A stretch of DNA of 41,386 nucleotides from Betaproteobacteria bacterium (GCA_021732605.1 JAKFUS010000003.1:115476-156861), one strand, 5' to 3'. Positions 27,575 through 36,842 are shown, counted from the first letter of the stretch. The notes: generated from the letters alone by a model not told the origin. Made by a program: numbers and translations.

Positions 27575-29107
27575 ATGCGCAACCTGATACTCATTCTGGG
27601 CGACCAGCTGAACCTCGACAATTCCGCGTTGGCCGGCATCGACCGCGCGCAGGACTGCGTCGTGATGATCGAAGCCGCGGGAGAATCCTCCCACGTGTGG
27701 AGCCACCAGGCGCGCATCACGCTGTTCCTGTCGGCGATGCGGCACTTCGCGGAACAGCTGCGTCTGCAAAAGCTGCCGCTGCATTATGTCGCGCTGCAGC
27801 CCGCCGCAGGCGCAGAACCTGGCCTGGGCGCGCAGCTCCGCGCCGTCATCGATGAACGGCGGCCAGCCAGGGTCGTCATCTGCGAACCCGGCGAACACCG
27901 CGTGCTCGAAATCGTCAAGACGGCCTGTCGCGACGCCGCTGTGCCACTGGATATCCGCTCCGACAGCCACTTTCTGTGCAGCCGCGAAGAATTCGCTGAA
28001 TGGGCAAAAGGCCGCAAAGAACTGCGCATGGAGTTTTTCTACCGGCAGATGCGGCGCCAGCACGATGTTCTGATGGAAAACGGCGAGCCCGCCGGCGGAA
28101 AATGGAATTTTGACGCGGCAAACCGCGGCTCATTTCCCAAGGCAGGCCCCGGGACATTGCCGCAACCTCCCCAGTTCGCACCGGACGCGATTACCCGGCA
28201 AGTGATCGCACTGGTCGGACAACGTTTCCCGCAACATCCGGGTTCGCTCCAAACATTCGGATGGCCGGTGACCCGCGCCGATGCGCTGCAAGCCTTGCAG
28301 GATTTCATCCAGCACCGCCTGCCGACCTTCGGCCTGTACCAGGATGCGATGTGGACCGACATGCCCTTCGGCTGGCATTCGCTGCTGTCGGCCGCGCTGA
28401 ACCTGAAATTACTCGATCCGCGCGAAGTCATTGCAGCGGCAGTGGCGGCATGGCGCGACGGCCACGCCCCGCTGGCAGGCGTCGAGGGTTTTGTCCGGCA
28501 GATCCTCGGCTGGCGCGAATTCATCCGCGGCGTCTACTGGCTGGACATGCCGGGCATGCTCGAGGCCAACCACTTCGACCACCAACGCCCGCTGCCCGCC
28601 TGGTACTGGACCGGTGACACGACCATGAACTGCCTGCGCGAGGCCATAGGCCAGACGCTGCGCCACGGCTACGCCCACCACATCCAGCGGCTGATGGTGA
28701 CGGGCAATTTCGCACTGCTTGCCGGCATCGCGCCCCGCGCCGTGCACGAGTGGTACCTGGCAGTCTACGTCGATGCCGTCGAATGGGCCGAGCTGCCCAA
28801 CACCGCGGGCATGGCGCTCTACGCCAACGGCGGCCGTTTCACCAGCAAGCCCTATGTCGCTTCCGGCGCCTACATCCAGCGCATGAGCAACTACTGCAGG
28901 GACTGCCGTTATGACCCGAAAATCAGGACCGGACCGCGCGCCTGCCCTTTCACCACACTGTATTGGAACTTTCTCGACCGCCATGAGCCGGTATTCAAGC
29001 GCAATCCGCGCACCGCGCTGATGGCGGGCAATATCTCACGCCTGACCGCTGCCGAACGCGGCGCTATCCGTACGGCAGCCGGCAACATTCTGGCAACAAT
29101 TGTGTGA
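27575..29107 (+). CDS. FeS-type cryptochrome/(6-4) photolyase (PhrB-like)
   Basis: The 510-residue protein belongs to the iron-sulfur bacterial cryptochrome/photolyase group (DPRP). The N-terminal antenna domain begins LILILGDQLNLDNSAL. The C-terminal domain carries FAD and a [4Fe-4S] cluster. Four cysteines at 353, 441, 444 and 457 (NCLREA; YCRDCRYDP; RACPFT) match the cluster ligands of Agrobacterium PhrB with a constant shift of three. The GYAHHIQRLMVTGNF block includes the histidines at the lesion site. It probably repairs UV (6-4) photoproducts with light, though a cryptochrome signalling role as in Rhodobacter CryB is possible. It follows DUF2256 by 3 nt. Confidence 0.93.
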   Translation: MRNLILILGDQLNLDNSALAGIDRAQDCVVMIEAAGESSHVWSHQARITLFLSAMRHFAEQLRLQKLPLHYVALQPAAGAEPGLGAQLRAVIDERRPARVVICEPGEHRVLEIVKTACRDAAVPLDIRSDSHFLCSREEFAEWAKGRKELRMEFFYRQMRRQHDVLMENGEPAGGKWNFDAANRGSFPKAGPGTLPQPPQFAPDAITRQVIALVGQRFPQHPGSLQTFGWPVTRADALQALQDFIQHRLPTFGLYQDAMWTDMPFGWHSLLSAALNLKLLDPREVIAAAVAAWRDGHAPLAGVEGFVRQILGWREFIRGVYWLDMPGMLEANHFDHQRPLPAWYWTGDTTMNCLREAIGQTLRHGYAHHIQRLMVTGNFALLAGIAPRAVHEWYLAVYVDAVEWAELPNTAGMALYANGGRFTSKPYVASGAYIQRMSNYCRDCRYDPKIRTGPRACPFTTLYWNFLDRHEPVFKRNPRTALMAGNISRLTAAERGAIRTAAGNILATIV

Positions 29108-29149
29108 CCATAATATGTTTCCCACTGCCCGCGAGGCCAAGGACCCCTG

Positions 29150-30013
29150 ATGCAGCCCAATACCGAGTTTGTCACCACCACCCGCATGCTCTACCCGGAG
29201 ATTTTCAAATCGCTGGAAAGCATCCGCTGGAACATGGCCGATGATGTGCCCTGGGATACCTTCGACGGTTCGCGCTTGTCCGATGAACAGGCACTGACCA
29301 TCAAGATGAATGCGATCACCGAGTGGGCGGCGCTGCCGGCCACCGAGATGTTCCTGCGCGACAACCAGCATGACAGCGATTTCTCCGCCTTCATGTCGGT
29401 GTGGTTCTATGAAGAGCAGAAACACTCGCTGGTGCTGATCGATTACCTGCGGCGCTTCCGCCCGGAATTCGCACCAACGCCGGAGGAGCTGCACGCGGTG
29501 CGCTTCGCCTTCGACCCGGCGCCGCCGCTGGAGACGTTGATGATGCATTTCTGCGGCGAAATCCGCCTCAATCACTGGTACCGCCGCGCCATGCAATGGC
29601 ATACCGAGCCGGTGATCCGCCATATTTACAACCTGATTTCCCGCGACGAAGCGCGCCACGGCGGCGCCTATCTGCAGTACATGAAACGCGCGCTTAACAC
29701 GGTCGGCACGTCAGCGCGCGCTGCGTTCGCCAAGGTCGGCGTGCTGATGGCCAGTTCCGGGCGCAGCGGCAAGCCGCTGCACCCGACCAGCCTGCACGTC
29801 AACAAAAGCCTGTTTCCGAATGACACGGTGCAAAGCAAACTCCCCGATCCGGCATGGCTGGAACGCTGGCTCGATGAACAGATCCTTTTCGACCGCGAAT
29901 GGGAGCAAAAAGTGGTTACCGTGATCCTGAACAACCTGTCGCTGCTGTTCGGGCGCAAATTCGAATCGGTAAAAGACCTCAACCGCTTTCGCAAGGAAAT
30001 GACCGCGGTCTGA
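29150..30013 (+). CDS. Ferritin-fold di-iron protein, acyl-desaturase-like
   Basis: The 287-residue helical protein carries two (D/E)ExxH motifs, EEQKH (E89, H92) and DEARH (E167, H170). With E58 (ITEWAAL) and E137 ([10 protein letters not shown]) this makes the four-Glu, two-His set of a ferritin-like oxidative di-iron centre. Soluble acyl-ACP desaturases show the same paired EExxH signature, so an acyl-chain desaturase or oxygenase is the best guess. The product could feed the CFA-type methylase across the control region. The start is 42 nt after the photolyase stop. Substrate and partner are unknown. Confidence 0.75.
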   Translation: MQPNTEFVTTTRMLYPEIFKSLESIRWNMADDVPWDTFDGSRLSDEQALTIKMNAITEWAALPATEMFLRDNQHDSDFSAFMSVWFYEEQKHSLVLIDYLRRFRPEFAPTPEELHAVRFAFDPAPPLETLMMHFCGEIRLNHWYRRAMQWHTEPVIRHIYNLISRDEARHGGAYLQYMKRALNTVGTSARAAFAKVGVLMASSGRSGKPLHPTSLHVNKSLFPNDTVQSKLPDPAWLERWLDEQILFDREWEQKVVTVILNNLSLLFGRKFESVKDLNRFRKEMTAV

Positions 30014-30075
30014 GCGCCGCTGCCGGCGTTGCGGGGGTTTGTCGCAGCCTTTGCGCACGCGTAGACTGCGGCCTC

Positions 30076-30573
30076 ATGCACGACTCTCCGGATTTTGAAC
30101 GGCGCATCTGCGCGCCTGCCGACGCGGCAGCACGCGTCGTACAGTTATCCTGGCCGCTGGTGTTCACCAATGGCGTGTTCGACATTCTGCACCGAGGCCA
30201 TGTCACCTACCTGGCGCAGGCGCGCGCGCTCGGCGCCAGTCTGGTGGTCGCGCTGAACAGCGATGCCTCCGCCAAACGCCTGGGCAAGGGTGATGACCGC
30301 CCGATCAACACTCTGGCCGACCGCGCGGCGGTGGTCGCCGCTTTGGCCTGCGTCGACCTGGTCACCTGGTTCGAGGCTGACACGCCGCTGGAGCTGATCC
30401 TGGCACTCAAACCCGGCGTGCTGGTCAAGGGTGGCGACTGGGAAGAGGACGCTATCGTCGGTGCCCGAGAAGTGCGCAGTTGGGGCGGCACGGTGCATTC
30501 CATCGCAGTCGCCCATCAGCGTTCGACCACTGCCTTGCTGGACAGGGTGCGCAGGGCCGGCCCCGTTAAGTAA
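30076..30573 (+). CDS. rfaE2: RfaE2-type nucleotidyltransferase (heptose-phosphate adenylyltransferase)
   Basis: The 165-residue cytidylyltransferase-fold protein corresponds to the C-terminal half of HldE. It activates D-glycero-beta-D-manno-heptose 1-phosphate with ATP for lipopolysaccharide core synthesis. Signatures are [14 protein letters not shown] (the HxGH nucleotide motif), [15 protein letters not shown] and [20 protein letters not shown], and [12 protein letters not shown]. The separate short form, with the kinase encoded elsewhere, is common in betaproteobacteria. Its frame is open into the upstream gene; ATG 30076 gives the usual length. It is not obviously linked in function to the light cluster and may only be its downstream neighbour. 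Confidence 0.88.
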   Translation: MHDSPDFERRICAPADAAARVVQLSWPLVFTNGVFDILHRGHVTYLAQARALGASLVVALNSDASAKRLGKGDDRPINTLADRAAVVAALACVDLVTWFEADTPLELILALKPGVLVKGGDWEEDAIVGAREVRSWGGTVHSIAVAHQRSTTALLDRVRRAGPVK

Positions 30574-30597
30574 GTGCCCGCCAACTTATAAAATATT

Positions 30598-30626
30598 ATA
30601 AGTATTTGATTTTATTGATATTTTTA
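30598..30626 (-). repeat. AT-rich repeat abutting the SPOR-gene stop codon (copy B)
   Basis: On the minus strand the element begins with the stop TAA of the SPOR gene and contains AATAAAATCAAATACTTAT, which is identical to copy C over these 19 nt. An imperfect inverted partner (AATATTATAAG, plus strand) extends it into an AT hairpin. It fills the gap between two convergent genes. Confidence 0.7.
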
Positions 30627-31373
30627 TGACTTTACCGGCGCGTTAATCGGGCATCCGCCCGTTTTGATTTCCGTTGCCGGAAAGTCCTTCTGTAACTCCG
30701 CCAGCCGCGCCAAGGTCGCCGCAGTGGGATCACTGACCACAAACGCCACCTGTTTCAGGAATCGTTCGCGCCGCGTCACCATGGCCGAGCGCACACCCAG
30801 CGCTCGCAGGCGCTCGAGTTCGGATTTCGCCGCGTCTTCGTTTTTGAACAGACCCAGCGACACCGCGTTGCGCCACGGCCCGGCTTCAGCGACCACAAAA
30901 AACTCTGCCACGCCCAGCGCCTTCAGTTCGCCGACTTTGCGATCCACCTCGCCCTTGGTTTTCAACGGGGCCATATGCACCCAGTAACCGTCAACCTCCG
31001 TGACGCGGCGTTGCGTCGTCCCGGCCGGCAGCCCCAGCGCAGCCAGCGCCGCATCGGCACGCGCCACCTCGGATCCGGCAAATAAACCCCATTCGGCGCA
31101 TGAAGCCGGTGCGGACGCGGGCGGCGGTGACACTGCCACAGGCACAACTGGAACTGGAGTTGCAGCCGATACCGCGGCCGGCGCCACCGACGACACCGCC
31201 TCGACGGCAACCGGCAAAATTTTCTCAGGACTGATCTGCAGCGCAGTGATTTGCGCCGCCGCCTCGTCGGTTCCGCCCAGCACACGCTGATAGGCGAAAA
31301 AGCCGAGGTTGGCGAGCAGCAGCAACAGCAGCAAAATTCTAGTTGTTGACTGAATCATCGTCGGCCGATTCAT
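30624..31373 (-). CDS. SPOR-domain membrane protein
   Basis: The 249-residue bitopic protein has a membrane helix at about residues 12-29 (ILLLLLLLANLGFFAY), then a Pro/Ala/Val-rich linker (residues 60-90). A C-terminal SPOR domain follows (about 92-170; CAEWGLFAGSEVARADAALA, YWVHMAPLKTKGEVDRKV, ELKALGVAEFFVV, NAVSLGLFKNEDAA) of the kind that binds denuded glycan strands at division sites. A further stretch to the C-terminus may be a second degenerate repeat. Its ATG overlaps the coaX stop (ATGA), so it is the last gene of birA-coaX-SPOR, a common betaproteobacterial arrangement. Confidence 0.85.
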   Translation of the reverse strand: MNRPTMIQSTTRILLLLLLLANLGFFAYQRVLGGTDEAAAQITALQISPEKILPVAVEAVSSVAPAAVSAATPVPVVPVAVSPPPASAPASCAEWGLFAGSEVARADAALAALGLPAGTTQRRVTEVDGYWVHMAPLKTKGEVDRKVGELKALGVAEFFVVAEAGPWRNAVSLGLFKNEDAAKSELERLRALGVRSAMVTRRERFLKQVAFVVSDPTAATLARLAELQKDFPATEIKTGGCPINAPVKS

Positions 31374-32113
31374 CGTTGACCTGTTCCGGCCTGCAGCGCA
31401 ATCTGCAGCAGCCCTTCCAGCACCAGATTATCCACAACCGTCACCGGCGCGTTTAGCCGTGTCTCGACCTGCGCGGCGCCGCCGCCTGACAACACCACCG
31501 GCGGCGCGGCGCCCGCGCTCTCTTCCAGATAACGCGCCATGCGTTCGACGGCGCCGGCCAGCGCATTGACCGCACCGCTGAATATCGCATCACCGGTATT
31601 GTCGGGAAAATAACTGAACGCCCCCTCGCGCGCCGCCAGGTTGGCAGTGTCACGGGCCAGCGCATCCCGCATCAGTGTCGCGCCGGGCACGATGCAGCCG
31701 CCGAGGAACACGCCCTCGGCGCTCAGCGCATCCACCGTCATGGTCGTTCCCACATTCACCACCACGCAGGCCGCGCCGGTCAGGTGCCAGGCGCCAATCA
31801 GCGCAGCCCAGCGATCGGGACCCAGGGTTTCGGGTGCGGCGTAACCACTGCTGACACCGCATTGCGCCGCGGTGCTGGTGATCCACAACGGCGGCGGCGC
31901 TGCGGCATTCAACGCCGCAGCAACCGGTACCCGCGCTGCAGCGCCGGCCACATTCGAAATCACCGTCCGTTGCGCCACCGGCAGGCCGGCAAATTCCGCC
32001 GCCAGTTCGCCGGCGCGCGCCGTCGCCACCCAGCCCTGACGCACCCAGCCGCCCTCCTCGCTGAGCCCCCACTTGATGCGGGTATTGCCGATGTCGATGG
32101 CAAGTATGTTCAT
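31370..32113 (-). CDS. coaX: Type III pantothenate kinase
   Basis: CoaX phosphorylates pantothenate in the first step of coenzyme A synthesis. The 247-residue ASKHA-fold enzyme has LAIDIGNTRIKWGL (phosphate-1 motif), GPDRWAALIGAWHL, CVVVNVGTTMTVDAL (phosphate-2 motif with the catalytic aspartate), GGCIVPGATLMRDAL and VVLSGGGA. It overlaps birA upstream and the SPOR gene downstream, each by ATGA. CoaX is feedback-insensitive in known cases, unlike type I PanK. Confidence 0.95.
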   Translation of the reverse strand: MNILAIDIGNTRIKWGLSEEGGWVRQGWVATARAGELAAEFAGLPVAQRTVISNVAGAAARVPVAAALNAAAPPPLWITSTAAQCGVSSGYAAPETLGPDRWAALIGAWHLTGAACVVVNVGTTMTVDALSAEGVFLGGCIVPGATLMRDALARDTANLAAREGAFSYFPDNTGDAIFSGAVNALAGAVERMARYLEESAGAAPPVVLSGGGAAQVETRLNAPVTVVDNLVLEGLLQIALQAGTGQR

Positions 32114-33102
32114 GCGCCGGCTCCCGCCGCCAGCGGACGCAGGCTGACCTCGCCGCTGTGATGGCGCACGACGCCGGCTGCGGTTTCCAGCAGCAGCACG
32201 CCGTCATCGGCCACGCCGCGCGCGCGCCCGGCTACCTGGCGGCCATCGGGCAAGGTCAGACACACCGCTTGATTCTGGTGCGCGTGCAAGGCCTGCCATT
32301 CCTCGCGCAAGGGCGCGAAACCGCCGGCGGCGAACTGCTCCAGCACCGCGGCCAGCTCCACCAGCAGCAACGCCAGCAAGCGGTTACGGTCCACTGCCAC
32401 ACCGGTCGCTGTCTCGAGGTCGGCCACCGGTTGGTCGACCGCGGCCAACACGCGCGGATCCGGCCGTACATTGATGCCGACACCGATCACCGCGACACTC
32501 GGCCCCAGCACATCACCCTGCATTTCGATCAGGATGCCGGCGAGTTTGCCCCCGGGCAGCACCACGTCGTTGGGCCATTTGAGCTGCGCGTCACGCGCCC
32601 CCGCCGTGCGCAACACCCGCGCCAGCGCCACACCCACCGCGAGGCTCAGCCCCGCCAGCTCGCGCGCACCCTGCGCGAACCGCCACAGCAGGGAAAACGT
32701 CAGCGTGCTGCCGATGCCGGAGTGCCAGACCCGTCCGCGCCGTCCGCGCCCCGCCATCTGCGCTTCCGCTGCCAGCGCAAGTCCGCTCTGCGCGCCCTGC
32801 GCCGCACGCAGCATCAGCTGGGTATTGGTCGAATCCACGGTGTCGCAGATGTCCAGGGTGATGTCAGCGGCATGCACCCCGGGAGCGCGCCGGATGGACT
32901 CCGCATCAAGCAGAGACACCGCCCGCTCCAGCCGGTAGCCGCGGCCGTGCACCTTCTCGACCTGGAAACCGGCGCTGGTTATTTCACGGATGCCGTACCA
33001 AACGGCACTGCGCGTGACGCCCAGTGCGCGCGCCATGGTTTCGCCGGAATGGAAATCGCCGTCTGCCAACAGGCGTAAGGTCTGGAAAGCGGTAGTTTTC
33101 AT
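32110..33102 (-). CDS. birA: Biotin--protein ligase / biotin operon repressor BirA
   Basis: The 330-residue protein has an N-terminal winged-helix DNA-binding domain (FQTLRLLADGDFHSGETMARALGVTRSAVWYGI), so it may repress as well as ligate. The catalytic core shows DSTNTQLML, AEAQMAGRGRRGRVWHS (biotinyl-AMP loop), LAVGVALARVL, LKWPNDVVLPGGKLAGIL and GVGINV. A C-terminal cap follows. It biotinylates carboxylase carrier proteins. ATG 33102 is preferred over a frame extension of 15 codons because it gives the usual N-terminus. It is divergent from the Bug receptor gene with a 61-bp gap. Confidence 0.95.
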   Translation of the reverse strand: MKTTAFQTLRLLADGDFHSGETMARALGVTRSAVWYGIREITSAGFQVEKVHGRGYRLERAVSLLDAESIRRAPGVHAADITLDICDTVDSTNTQLMLRAAQGAQSGLALAAEAQMAGRGRRGRVWHSGIGSTLTFSLLWRFAQGARELAGLSLAVGVALARVLRTAGARDAQLKWPNDVVLPGGKLAGILIEMQGDVLGPSVAVIGVGINVRPDPRVLAAVDQPVADLETATGVAVDRNRLLALLLVELAAVLEQFAAGGFAPLREEWQALHAHQNQAVCLTLPDGRQVAGRARGVADDGVLLLETAAGVVRHHSGEVSLRPLAAGAGA

Positions 33103-33163
33103 AAGAATCGCGCAGAATAACCCAACAACGCTAAGATATCCCCTCACCTTTCAGGGGGATGTC

Positions 33164-34135
33164 ATGAGAACAATAATACTGGCTGCATTGTCGGGGGTTC
33201 TCGCCGCGTTCACGCTGCAGGTGCCGGCGCAGACGTATCCGGCCAAACCCATCCGCATCATCGTGCCGTTTCCTGCAGGAGGCACCTCCGACATCCTGAC
33301 CCGCCTGATCGGGGTCAAGCTGACTGAATCCTGGGGCCAGCCGGTACTCGCCGATAATCGCCCCGGCGCCAACGGCAACATCGGCGCCGATGTTGTCGCC
33401 CGCGCCGCTCCCGACGGCCACACGCTGGTATTGATGGACGTCGGCAACCTCGCGATCAGTCCCAGCGTGTTCGCGAAAATGCCGTTCGACATCATCAGGG
33501 ATTTTGCCCCCGTCACGGTCGTATCGTACTCGCCGCATATTCTGGCAACACACCCGAGCATGCCGGCCAAAACGGTCAAGGAAATCATCACGCTGGCCAA
33601 AGCGCGGCCCGGCACATTGAACTACGCCACCGGCCTTGGCGGCGCGCCGCACATGGCCGGGTTGATGTTTGCCTATCGCTCGGGGATCAATTGGGCCTAC
33701 ATACCCACCAAGGGCGGCTTTGCCAACATCCTGATCGTGACCACCGGCGAAGCCGATCTGCTGTTCAACGGCATGCTGGCCACGCTGCCGCACACCAAGA
33801 GCGGCCGCCTGCGCCTGATCGCGGTGTCCAGCGACAAACGGTTTCCGTCACTGCCCGACACGCCGGTGGTCGCCGAGACGCCCGGCCTTGAAGGTTTCGT
33901 CACCGGCTCCTGGCAGGGTGTACTGGCTCCGGCAAAAACACCACCGGAAGTGGTCGCAAAACTGCAGGCGGAAATCTCCCGCATCATCCAGCAGCCGGAC
34001 ATGAAGGAAAAACTGTCGAGCCAGGGTGCCGATCCGATCGGCAACAGCCCGGCGGACATGGCGAAATGGCTGACCGCGGAAAAAGAGCGCTGGGCCAAGC
34101 TGATCAAGGCCACCGGTTTCAAGCTGGAGAACTGA
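33164..34135 (+). CDS. Bug-type (TctC) tripartite tricarboxylate transporter receptor
   Basis: The 323-residue periplasmic solute receptor has signal peptide MRTIILAALSGVLAAFTLQVPAQ. The Bug signature YPAKPIRIIVPFPAGGTSDILTR follows, then NRPGANGNIGADVVARAAPDGHTL, GTLNYATGLGGAPHMAG and LFNGMLATLPHTKSGRLRLIAV. Bug receptors bind carboxylates or amides; the ligand here cannot be told. No tctA or tctB membrane genes are adjacent, which is usual for the many orphan Bug genes of Burkholderiales. AGGGGG lies 5 nt before the ATG; the frame open upstream runs into birA and was rejected. Confidence 0.93.
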   Translation: MRTIILAALSGVLAAFTLQVPAQTYPAKPIRIIVPFPAGGTSDILTRLIGVKLTESWGQPVLADNRPGANGNIGADVVARAAPDGHTLVLMDVGNLAISPSVFAKMPFDIIRDFAPVTVVSYSPHILATHPSMPAKTVKEIITLAKARPGTLNYATGLGGAPHMAGLMFAYRSGINWAYIPTKGGFANILIVTTGEADLLFNGMLATLPHTKSGRLRLIAVSSDKRFPSLPDTPVVAETPGLEGFVTGSWQGVLAPAKTPPEVVAKLQAEISRIIQQPDMKEKLSSQGADPIGNSPADMAKWLTAEKERWAKLIKATGFKLEN

Positions 34136-34154
34136 AAATCCTGATGGCCGATTC

Positions 34155-34268
34155 ATGAAACGCCAGATCATCGCCATAGGTGGGCACGCCGGAGCGCTGA
34201 GCAGGGCCCCGCTTGCGGGATGCGACCGCGCAAGCGTGCAACGGCGCCGCACCACAAACCTCAAATAG
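34155..34268 (+). pseudogene. Remnant of a duplicated S51-peptidase gene start
   Basis: A 37-codon frame begins MKRQIIAIGG, the same ten residues as the intact gene starting at 34288, and then diverges. The two ten-codon stretches differ at five bases, all synonymous third positions. A perfect 8-bp inverted repeat (CGCTTGCG/CGCAAGCG, 34210-34236) lies in the diverged part. This looks like the 5' end left from an old tandem copy. Confidence 0.6.
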
Positions 34269-34287
34269 AACACGGAACGTTGAACAC

Positions 34288-34992
34288 ATGAAACGCCAGA
34301 TTATCGCGATCGGCGGCGCCGCACTGACGCCTGAGCTCGACAACCTGCTGCTGATCGACTATTTCCTGAAGCAGACCGGCAAACGCAAACCCAAAGTATG
34401 TTTCATTGGCACCGCGCATGGCGATGCCGATGCCGGGCGGCTGCGCTACTACGCCGGCATGAGCCAGTTCAACTGCAGGCCGACACACCTGCCGTTGTTC
34501 GCGCGCACGCCGCGCGACCTCGCGTCGTTCGTACTCGAACAGGACGCGATCTTCGTTGGCGGTGGCAACACCCGCAGCATGCTCGCGGTCTGGCGCGACT
34601 GGGGGCTTGATGTGCATTTGCGCGCGGCCTGGCAGCGCGGCGTCGTACTCGGCGGCTGGAGTGCGGGTTCGATCTGCTGGTTTGAACAGGGCATCACCGA
34701 TTCCATCGCCGGTCCACTGACTACGCTCGACTGTCTGGGCTTCCTGCCGGGCAGTAATTGCCCGCATTACGACAGCGAACCCTTGCGCCGGCCGACTTAT
34801 CGCCGGCTGGTCGCCAGCGGCAAAATTGCCGAAGGTTATGCCGCCGACGATGGTGTCGCGCTGCATTTCATCGATGGCCGGCTGCTGCGCGCGGTGTCGA
34901 ACCGGCCGCGGGCGCGTGGCTGGCGGGTGACCCGCACCGGCAAACGCGCCGTGGAGCGTCCGTTGCCGACCCGATATCTCGCGAAACGCTGA
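34288..34992 (+). CDS. Peptidase S51 (peptidase E/cyanophycinase-like)
   Basis: The 234-residue serine hydrolase is of family S51. Visible are FVGGGNTRSMLAVW, the nucleophile elbow GGWSAGSICWF (catalytic Ser), SNCPHYDSEP with the likely catalytic His, and YAADDGVALHFIDG. Family members cleave Asp-X dipeptides (peptidase E) or cyanophycin; the short length and GGNTR motif fit peptidase E better. ATG 34288 is chosen by homology with the upstream remnant, which starts at the same residue; the open frame before it is not conserved. glnS follows 58 nt later. Confidence 0.88.
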   Translation: MKRQIIAIGGAALTPELDNLLLIDYFLKQTGKRKPKVCFIGTAHGDADAGRLRYYAGMSQFNCRPTHLPLFARTPRDLASFVLEQDAIFVGGGNTRSMLAVWRDWGLDVHLRAAWQRGVVLGGWSAGSICWFEQGITDSIAGPLTTLDCLGFLPGSNCPHYDSEPLRRPTYRRLVASGKIAEGYAADDGVALHFIDGRLLRAVSNRPRARGWRVTRTGKRAVERPLPTRYLAKR

Positions 34993-35050
34993 AGTCAGCG
35001 CGGCGGCGCGGGTTAAAATGCCGCTTTATCACGCAATTCCTTCCTGAAGC

Positions 35051-36817
35051 ATGGCGAAAAACGCGAAACCCGGCGCGGAACCTGTTGCGTCGACATCCAA
35101 CTTCATCCGCAGCCACATCGAAGCCGACCTCGCCGCAGGCCAGTACGCCAGCCGCACCTGGGGCGGTAAACCGGGGCCGGCGCGAACGCATGCCACTGCT
35201 GCCGCAGACCCGGCAAAAATCCGCACCCGCTTTCCGCCGGAACCCAACGGTTACCTGCACCTCGGCCACGCCAAATCAATCTGCCTGAATTTCGGCCTCG
35301 CGCTGCATTACGGTGGTGCCTGCCACCTGCGCTTCGACGACACCAATCCGGAAAAAGAAGAACAGGAATATGTCGATTCGATCCAGGATGCGGTGCAGTG
35401 GCTGGGTTTCGACTGGGGCCCGAACCTGTATTTTGCCAGTGATTATTTTGATTTCATGTACGAAGCGGCGGAATACCTGATCACCGCAGGCCATGCCTAT
35501 GTCGACGAACAGAGCGCCGAGGAAATGCGCGCCAACCGCGGCACGCTGACCCAGCCCGGCCGGCCCGGACCGTGGCGCGACCGCCCGGCGGCAGAATCGC
35601 TGGCGCGTTTGCGCGAAATGCGTGCAGGCACGCATGCCGAGGGCAGCATGGTGCTGCGCGCGAAAATCGACATCGCCTCGCCCAACATCAATCTGCGCGA
35701 TCCGACGATCTACCGCATCCGCAAAGCCACACACCACCGCACCGGTGACGCCTGGTGCATCTACCCGATGTACACCTACGCGCATCCGGTTGAAGATGCG
35801 CTGGAACAGATCACACACTCGATCTGCACGCTGGAGTTCGAAGACCAGCGGCCGTTTTACGACTGGCTGCTGGCCAAGCTTGCTGACGGCGGCCTGCTGG
35901 CGCAGCCGGTACCGCAGCAGATCGAATTCGCGCGACTCAACCTGACTTATGTCGTGCTGTCCAAACGCAAGCTGATCCAGCTGGTCGACGAAAAACACGT
36001 CACCGGCTGGGATGATCCGCGCCTGCCCACCCTCGTCGGCGCGCGCCGCCGCGGCTACACACCGGAAGGGTTCCGCCGCTTCGCCGAACGCATCGGTGTA
36101 TCCAAAGCCGATTCATGGATCGATTATTCGGTGCTCGAAGACTGCATGCGCGAACATCTGAATGAAGTCGCCGAACGCCGCATGGCCGTGCTCGATCCCG
36201 TGAAACTGATCATCGACAATTACCCCGAAGGGCAGCAGGAAGACTGTTTCGCGCCCAACCATCCGCAGCAGCCGGAACTGGGCAAGCGTGTGGTGCCGCT
36301 GACGCGTGAACTATGGATCGAACGCGAAGATTTCGCAGAGACTCCGCCCAAGGGATTTTTCCGCCTGTTCCCGGGCAACAGCGCGCGGCTGCGTTATGGG
36401 TATGTCGTCAAATGCACCGGCTGTGACAAGGATGAAGCGGGCAATATCGTCGCGGTCCATTGCGAATATCTGCCCGAGACCAAATCGGGCACACCGGGCG
36501 CCGAAACCGTGAAAGTCAAAGGCAACATACACTGGGTCAGCACTGCGCACGCCTGCGCCGCCGAAGTCCGGCTCTATGACCGGCTGTTCCGCGAGGCACA
36601 TCCGGGAGCCGGCGACCGTGACTTCCTGCTTGATCTCAATCCCGACGCCTGCCGCGTCATCACCGCACAACTGGAATCCGCGCTGCGCAGCACGGCTCCG
36701 GATGCACGCTACCAGTTCGAGCGCCACGGTTATTTCATCGCTGATCACAAGGATAGCCGGCCTGGCACACCGGTGTTCAATCGCACAGTGACGCTGCGTG
36801 ATTCGTGGACCAAATAA
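35051..36817 (+). CDS. glnS: Glutaminyl-tRNA synthetase
   Basis: GlnS charges tRNA-Gln. The 588-residue class I synthetase has the HIGH motif as HLGH at residues 70-73 in [27 protein letters not shown], the KMSKS-equivalent VLSKRK at 302-307, and the two beta-barrel anticodon-binding domains ending in [11 protein letters not shown] 55-residue N-terminal lead with [12 protein letters not shown] is normal for the bacterial enzyme. Presence of glnS suggests direct glutaminylation, though a GatCAB pathway cannot be excluded from this window. Confidence 0.97.
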   Translation: MAKNAKPGAEPVASTSNFIRSHIEADLAAGQYASRTWGGKPGPARTHATAAADPAKIRTRFPPEPNGYLHLGHAKSICLNFGLALHYGGACHLRFDDTNPEKEEQEYVDSIQDAVQWLGFDWGPNLYFASDYFDFMYEAAEYLITAGHAYVDEQSAEEMRANRGTLTQPGRPGPWRDRPAAESLARLREMRAGTHAEGSMVLRAKIDIASPNINLRDPTIYRIRKATHHRTGDAWCIYPMYTYAHPVEDALEQITHSICTLEFEDQRPFYDWLLAKLADGGLLAQPVPQQIEFARLNLTYVVLSKRKLIQLVDEKHVTGWDDPRLPTLVGARRRGYTPEGFRRFAERIGVSKADSWIDYSVLEDCMREHLNEVAERRMAVLDPVKLIIDNYPEGQQEDCFAPNHPQQPELGKRVVPLTRELWIEREDFAETPPKGFFRLFPGNSARLRYGYVVKCTGCDKDEAGNIVAVHCEYLPETKSGTPGAETVKVKGNIHWVSTAHACAAEVRLYDRLFREAHPGAGDRDFLLDLNPDACRVITAQLESALRSTAPDARYQFERHGYFIADHKDSRPGTPVFNRTVTLRDSWTK

Positions 36818-36842
36818 CCAAACCCGACAAGGAGGACCAATC

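Noticed and set aside
19393-30573. Possible ECF sigma factor and ChrR anti-sigma genes expected with the photo-oxidative gene set
   Set aside because: No frame in this region resembles a sigma factor or ChrR, and no TGATCC-type ECF promoter was seen upstream of the flavoprotein gene.
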